From NCBI GenBank assembly GCA_002162695.1, contig MAAM01000005.1, forward strand, positions 62,001 through 126,000: 64,000 nt of DNA, given 5' to 3'. Numbering within the stretch: position 1 is the first letter of the stretch; each line of letters begins with the position of its first letter. A program made the translations under genes and the position numbers. Positions 58,132-64,000 of the stretch are shown in pieces. The notes below the pieces were generated by a model. The model was not told the DNA's origin. It did not search any database and saw nothing but the letters and a program-made list of their open reading frames with translations. Source of the stretch: Cycloclasticus sp. 46_120_T64. Its GTDB lineage: Bacteria > Pseudomonadota > Gammaproteobacteria > Methylococcales > Cycloclasticaceae.

Positions 58132-60074
58132 ATGGTTCATTATAAAATCGCTTCAATTACGACCCTAAGGTTAATCTCTTTTTTACTCATTACGCTGATT
58201 CTTGCGAGCTGCGCCAGTGTAGAACCCAGCCAGCAACGAGCAATAGCGCAGTCTAACCCATTGCAACAGCAAGCCCAAGTTGCTTTATCACGGGGTCAAT
58301 ACGAGCTAGCCGCACAATTGTTCGAGCAACTCGCCAAACAGGGCGGGGCCAAACAACGAAACCAATACCTGATCTCTGCCATTGAAGCCCACCTCGATGC
58401 GGGGCAACTCCAGCAGGCTCACCAGCTCGTCGCCAATATGCGGCAACATATCGCATCACTGAGCCGTACTGAAAAAATCAGCTTAGCCCAAGTCTTACTC
58501 AAACAAGGCAAGGCCGAGCAAAGCACTCAATTACTCAATAACATCGATCAACGCCAATTAAGCCCTGCGCAACGAATCCGTTTACTCGAACTCAGTAGCG
58601 ATGCATTTTTCCAAGCAGGGAATTTAATGGAAAGCGCCATTGAGCGCATTGCACTGGATGCACTGTTACAACAGCCCAGCGCAAAACTGCGTAACCAAAC
58701 CAGCTTATTAGAAACACTATCGTTATTATCCCAGCAGAGCTTAGACTTCATCCGCCCAACGGTCAGCAGTACCGTCGCTGGCTGGATAGAGTTGGCGGGC
58801 TTATTAAGGCAAAACAATCGTTTCGAGCCGAATAGCCTAGAAGTTGACCTGTGGAAAAGCCTATACCCCAGCCACGCGGCGAATACCCAATTGCTGAGCA
58901 CCCTTGCCAGCCAAGCAAAAACTAATTTCAACACCGTCAATAAACTCGCGGTGTTCCTGCCAAGCCAAGGTGGTTTTGCCAAGGCGGCACAAAGTATTCG
59001 TCAAGGCATTAGCGCGGCAGCCTATAACATGGCGGATGAATGGCCGTTAAACATCCATTTTTACGACACCTCGTCGGCCTCGATCGAGGCCCTTTACCAG
59101 CAGGCTATTGATGAGGGTATGGAAGCCATCATCGGCCCATTGGATAAAACAAACGCCGCAAAAATAGCCGCCATTGAAGCGTTAGCTATCCCCGTTGTTT
59201 CACTCAATAAGGCTTCGTTTAATGCGCAGAAAAATTATTATGAGTTTTCCTTAAACCCGGAAGAGGATGTCACCCAGACACTCAGCCTCGCTTGGTTAAA
59301 AGGCCACGAAAAAGCGCTTATCCTAAGCCCGCAATCGGCTTACGGCGAACGCCTAGCTCAGCACTTTTCCACCACCTGGCAACAACTAGGCGGGCAAGTA
59401 CTCGACGCACAAAGCTATCCCTTGAAGCAGGCCGATTACTCCACCGTCATCAAAAATTTGCTACAGCTTGATGACAGCATTCACCGCTTCAAACAGCTAC
59501 GCCAGCGCTTGAACCTGAACTTGACATTTAACGAACGACGCCGTCACGATGCAGATTTCGTTTTCCTCATCGCAGCACCGCGCGAAGGCCGCTTAATAAA
59601 ACCCCAGCTACGCTTCCACCGCGCCGCTAAATTACCGGTATTTAGCAATTCAAAAATTTACTCTGCCGAACTCAATACGGTGGCCAATCGAGACTTAGAC
59701 GGCGTTTCGTTTTGTGACATCCCATGGCTTATTGAAGCTGAAAACCCCGATGATCAAGCGCTAAATGAGTCATCAAAACTATGGCCAAACACCCGTGGTG
59801 CGCACCGTCGTTTGCTGGCCTTAGGGTATGATGCCTACCAAACAATCCCGCATTTACAACGTTTACGTACTAATGACTTTGCCCGTCTAAAGGGTAAAAC
59901 TGGCATTATTGCTATTCAACAAAATGGGCTGATTAAACGACAAATCAACTGCGGTTACTTTCAGCGTGGACGGATCAAATCACTGGGCTTAGCCCCCCAG
60001 CTTGAGACCGCCAGTAAGCTACCCGACGTACAAATACCTCCAACCAATGCCCCGAGCAACACTCAACCGCTATA

Positions 60075-60075
<1 letters not shown>
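58132..60075 (+). CDS. lpoA: Penicillin-binding protein activator LpoA
   Basis: About 647 residues from the ATG at 58132 (the track start at 58042 overlaps rsmI). A lipoprotein signal 'LLITLILASCASV' has a lipobox Cys around residue 26. The N-terminal part is TPR-like (about 40-270) and the C-terminal part has a periplasmic-binding-protein fold ('VAVFLPSQGGFAKAAQSIRQGISAAAYN', 'AIIGPLDKTNAAKIAAIEALAIPVVSLNK'). LpoA sits in the outer membrane and activates the PBP1a synthase. The gene is followed by yraN, diaA and yraP, the conserved order. Confidence 0.93.
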
Positions 60076-61035
<960 letters not shown>

Positions 61036-61041
61036 AACCAG

Positions 61042-61632
61042 ATGAATATTCATAAAACAGCCTTATTATTCTGCTTATGCAGCAGCTTCCTTGTTTCCGG
61101 CTGCACCGCCATCGCCGTTGGCAGCGCCGCGACTACCGGGGTGGCAATTGCCCATGACAGACGTACCACCGGCACCGTCGTCGACGACCAAACTATTGAA
61201 CTAAAAGCACTGCGCACGCTGTATGCCGATGACAGCATCCGGATCAACACACACATTAATGCCACCAGCTATAATGGCGTATTACTGCTCACCGGTGAAG
61301 CTCCCACAGAAGCTTTGCGCAGTCATATCATCAGACAAATACGCCGAATTCCAAATATTCGCAAAATTCATAATGAAATTCTGCTGGCAGCGCCAAGCGC
61401 GGTCGTTTCTAGAAGCAGTGACGCCTATGTCACTAGCAAGGCAAAAATCACCTTATTAACACTGAATCATATCCAAGGTTTTGATCCGACTCGGGTGAAA
61501 GTTGTTACCGAAAATGGCGTAGTTTACCTGCTCGGCTTATTAAAGCAGCACGAGGTCAACCCAGTGGTTGAAACCATTCGTCGAGTTGGTGGAGTGCAAC
61601 GCGTCATCAAGCTAATTGAAATTATTGCTTAA
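61042..61632 (+). CDS. dolP: BON-domain outer-membrane lipoprotein (DolP/YraP-like)
   Basis: A 196-residue lipoprotein with signal peptide and lipobox 'SFLVSGCTAIAV' (Cys about residue 21). Two BON domains follow, about 45-115 and 125-196 ('YNGVLLLTGEAPTEALRSHIIRQIRRIPNIRKIHNEI' and 'VVTENGVVYLLGLLKQHEVNPVVETIRRVGGVQRVIKLIEII'). DolP supports outer-membrane integrity and BAM function. It is 6 bases after diaA and shares one base with the next gene. Confidence 0.92.
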   Translation: MNIHKTALLFCLCSSFLVSGCTAIAVGSAATTGVAIAHDRRTTGTVVDDQTIELKALRTLYADDSIRINTHINATSYNGVLLLTGEAPTEALRSHIIRQIRRIPNIRKIHNEILLAAPSAVVSRSSDAYVTSKAKITLLTLNHIQGFDPTRVKVVTENGVVYLLGLLKQHEVNPVVETIRRVGGVQRVIKLIEIIA

Positions 61633-63023
61633 TGCCAACAACCGCTAACGACTTTTTAACAGCGCTTAAAACTCTCTACCCCAAAGATCAGTCCTTATTA
61701 ACCGAGCAGGCCGATTGCTGGGCCTATGGCTACGACAATAGCCGCCGACAAGCGCAAGCGCGAGCGGTTGTTTTCCCATGCTCGCAGCAACAAGTGGTCG
61801 ACACGGTTAAGCTCTGCAATCAATACCGGGTCAACATCACCGCGCGTGGCGCAGGCACCGGCACAACCGGCGCGAGTGTCCCCATCCACAATGCTATCGT
61901 CTTATCCACCGAAAAAATGGATAAGATTATCAACATCGACCCAGACAACCGTCTGATGGTGGTAGAACCGGGGGTTAGCAATCAAGCCGTGCAATTAGCC
62001 GCCGCTGAACACGGCTTCTTCTGGCCGCCCGACCCGACTAGCTCAAGCATTTGTACGATTGGAGGCAACCTCGCTTATAATTCTGCCGGCCCTAGGGCAG
62101 TGAAATACGGCACACCACGTGAAAACACCTTGGGCCTGAGTTGCGTAACCGGTGCCGGAGAAAGCCTTAAAACCGGCGCTTACACCACCAAAAGTGTGGT
62201 CGGTTATGATTTAACCCGCCTCATCATCGGCTCCGAAGGGACCCTCGCGATCATCACCCAAGCCACCTTGAAACTAACCCCCTTAGCCGAGGCGAAACAC
62301 ACCATCCAAGCCATTTATAGTTCGGTTGAATCGGCCGCCAAGGCAGTCGCTAACATCATGGCGCAATCTATCACCCCCTGCGCCCTAGAATTTATGGATG
62401 CGACGGCTATTGCTCTGGTCAAAGACAAAGCCCAGCTTGAACTACCCGATAATGCGCAAGCACTGCTAATGATAGAAGTCGATGGTGAGCAATTTGGCAT
62501 CGAAAAAATGTCTCAGGAAGTCATCCGCAGCGCTTCGGTTGCGGGGGTAATCGATGTCCAACTGGCCACAACAAAGCAGCAAATCAAACAGTTATGGCAA
62601 GCACGCAAAGCGCTATCACCCTCTTTGCGAAAAATGGCACCAAAAAAAATAAATGAGGACGTGGTCGTGCCCGTGAGTGAGATCCCCGCCTTGATCCATG
62701 GCCTACAACGACTATCAACGGAATACCAAATCCCCATCGTTAACTTTGGTCACGCCGGTAACGGCAATATCCACGTGAATCTGCTAGTACAGGCCGAACA
62801 ACTAGAAAATGCGAAAGAATGCCTGAGCCAAGTATTCGCACTGGTTATACGACTCAATGGCAGCCTCTCTGGCGAGCACGGCATTGGCCTCGAAAAGCGC
62901 GATTATATCGGTTTGGAACTCGACTCGGTGGCCATTAGTTTGATGAAAAAAATAAAACAACAGTTTGATCCGCTAAATTTATTGAACCCAGATAAGGTAT
63001 TTCCAGTCAACATAGAGACCTAG
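61632..63023 (+). CDS. FAD-binding oxidase, GlcD / D-lactate dehydrogenase-like
   Basis: A 463-residue FAD enzyme of the PCMH type. 'VVFPCSQQQVVDTVKLCNQYRVNITARGAGTGTTGASVP' is the FAD-binding start. 'VEPGVSNQAVQLAAAEHGFFWPPDPTSSSICTIGGNLAYNSAGPRAVKYG' follows, with 'VGYDLTRLIIGSEGTLAIITQATLKL'. The C-terminal metal-site motifs are 'NFGHAGNGNIHVNLL' and 'LSGEHGIGLEKRDY'. Members oxidise D-lactate, glycolate or 2-hydroxyglutarate. The substrate here is not known. It begins at the dolP stop. Confidence 0.85.
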   Translation: MPTTANDFLTALKTLYPKDQSLLTEQADCWAYGYDNSRRQAQARAVVFPCSQQQVVDTVKLCNQYRVNITARGAGTGTTGASVPIHNAIVLSTEKMDKIINIDPDNRLMVVEPGVSNQAVQLAAAEHGFFWPPDPTSSSICTIGGNLAYNSAGPRAVKYGTPRENTLGLSCVTGAGESLKTGAYTTKSVVGYDLTRLIIGSEGTLAIITQATLKLTPLAEAKHTIQAIYSSVESAAKAVANIMAQSITPCALEFMDATAIALVKDKAQLELPDNAQALLMIEVDGEQFGIEKMSQEVIRSASVAGVIDVQLATTKQQIKQLWQARKALSPSLRKMAPKKINEDVVVPVSEIPALIHGLQRLSTEYQIPIVNFGHAGNGNIHVNLLVQAEQLENAKECLSQVFALVIRLNGSLSGEHGIGLEKRDYIGLELDSVAISLMKKIKQQFDPLNLLNPDKVFPVNIET

Positions 63024-63103
63024 AGCGGCAGAATCCACTTGCCAAACGGCATCACAAGCTCTTATTCTTAGTTCGACACTTATAGACAATAAGGACATTT
63101 AGC

Positions 63104-63550
63104 ATGACTGCTTATCAACACATTCTCGTGGCCTTAGACACCAGCCAGCAAGCCCCGCAAGTGTTAAGTAAAGCCCATGACTTGGCACAACAACATAAAG
63201 CCAAGCTATCGTTATTACACGTGATCGAACCCATGGTGGATGCCGCCAATTACGCCTTCGACGGCACTATCGCGGTCGATTTACTGCCCTTACAAAATAA
63301 CGCCGAAACCGTGGCTAAAGACAACATCAAAAAACTCGCGACCAGCTTTTCCATCCCTGATCAGCAGCTATATACCCTATTCGGCCAGCCCGCCAGTCAA
63401 ATCCACCAATTCAGCGAACAACACGATTGCGACTTAATCGTTATTGGTAGTCATGGCCGGCACGGCTTAGCCCTACTCCTAGGTTCAACCGCCAACGCGG
63501 TATTACACGGGGCCAGCTGTGATGTGTTAGCGGTGCGCTTTAAAGATTAA
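63104..63550 (+). CDS. Universal stress protein (UspA family)
   Basis: A 148-residue UspA-fold protein. It starts 'YQHILVALDTSQQAPQVLSKAHDLA' and ends with the ATP-binding signature 'CDLIVIGSHGRHGLALLLGSTANAVLHGASCDVLAVR' (G-x2-G-x9-G-S/T pattern). Usp proteins respond to starvation and stress. An AAGGAC ribosome-binding site precedes the ATG. Convergent with nadC. Confidence 0.92.
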   Translation: MTAYQHILVALDTSQQAPQVLSKAHDLAQQHKAKLSLLHVIEPMVDAANYAFDGTIAVDLLPLQNNAETVAKDNIKKLATSFSIPDQQLYTLFGQPASQIHQFSEQHDCDLIVIGSHGRHGLALLLGSTANAVLHGASCDVLAVRFKD

Positions 63551-63556
63551 AACGCG

Positions 63557-64000
<444 letters not shown>

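Overview
The window is a bacterial chromosome segment from a gammaproteobacterium, most likely of the Pseudomonadales/Cellvibrionales type. The evidence is gene order: lptG-lptF / pepA-holC-valS, pilBCD-coaE-zapD-yacG, and a complete mraZ-to-lpxC division and wall (dcw) cluster followed by DUF721, M23 peptidase, secA, argJ and a Nudix-ThiE fusion, with rnpB-rsmI-lpoA-yraN-diaA-yraP on the other side of mraZ. This is the layout known from Pseudomonas and its marine relatives. MurE carries the DNPR motif of diaminopimelate-adding enzymes, and Lpt/LpxC genes show a Gram-negative envelope. The species cannot be named from the sequence.

Layout. 1-9488: end of a BepA-like chaperone/protease, an RDD membrane protein, lptG/lptF (minus), pepA, holC and valS (plus), a DUF2970 protein, and a tandem-receiver response regulator whose first receiver has lost its phosphoacceptor. 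9502-25055: a polysaccharide island, visibly richer in A/T, with glycosyltransferases, a flippase, methyltransferases, a WbqC-family protein, an FAD oxidoreductase and the pseudaminic acid genes pseB, pseC, pseF, pseG and pseI. No pseH, Wzy polymerase or ABC exporter is visible. 25056-25607 is non-coding. 25608-31045: pilB, pilC, pilD, coaE, zapD, yacG. 31042-38584: Nudix-ThiE fusion, argJ, secA, M23 peptidase, DUF721, lpxC. 38737-56323: the dcw cluster on the minus strand, with murB between murC and ddlB, and mraZ under a recognisable promoter and MraZ-box operator. 56741-57191: RNase P RNA with its own promoter and terminator. 57195-63023: rsmI, lpoA, yraN, diaA, a BON lipoprotein, a GlcD-like FAD oxidase. 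The window closes with a universal stress protein and the end of nadC.

How the genes work together. The dcw block makes peptidoglycan precursors (MurB, C, D, E, F, MraY, MurG, Ddl) and the septal machine (FtsZ, A, Q, W, I, L). lpxC and lptFG serve lipopolysaccharide synthesis and export, and lpoA, secA and the LytM-type M23 protein support envelope growth and secretion. The island would make CMP-pseudaminic acid, possibly methylated or unusually acylated, and assemble it into a surface glycan.

The most interesting parts are the island (missing pseH, a sialyltransferase-like enzyme next to pseI, and a divergent methyltransferase-WbqC pair), the pseudo-receiver/receiver protein, and a dispersed repeat with IS5-like ends, one copy of which supplies the lptG stop codon. 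All family assignments were made by reading motifs; no database search was run.
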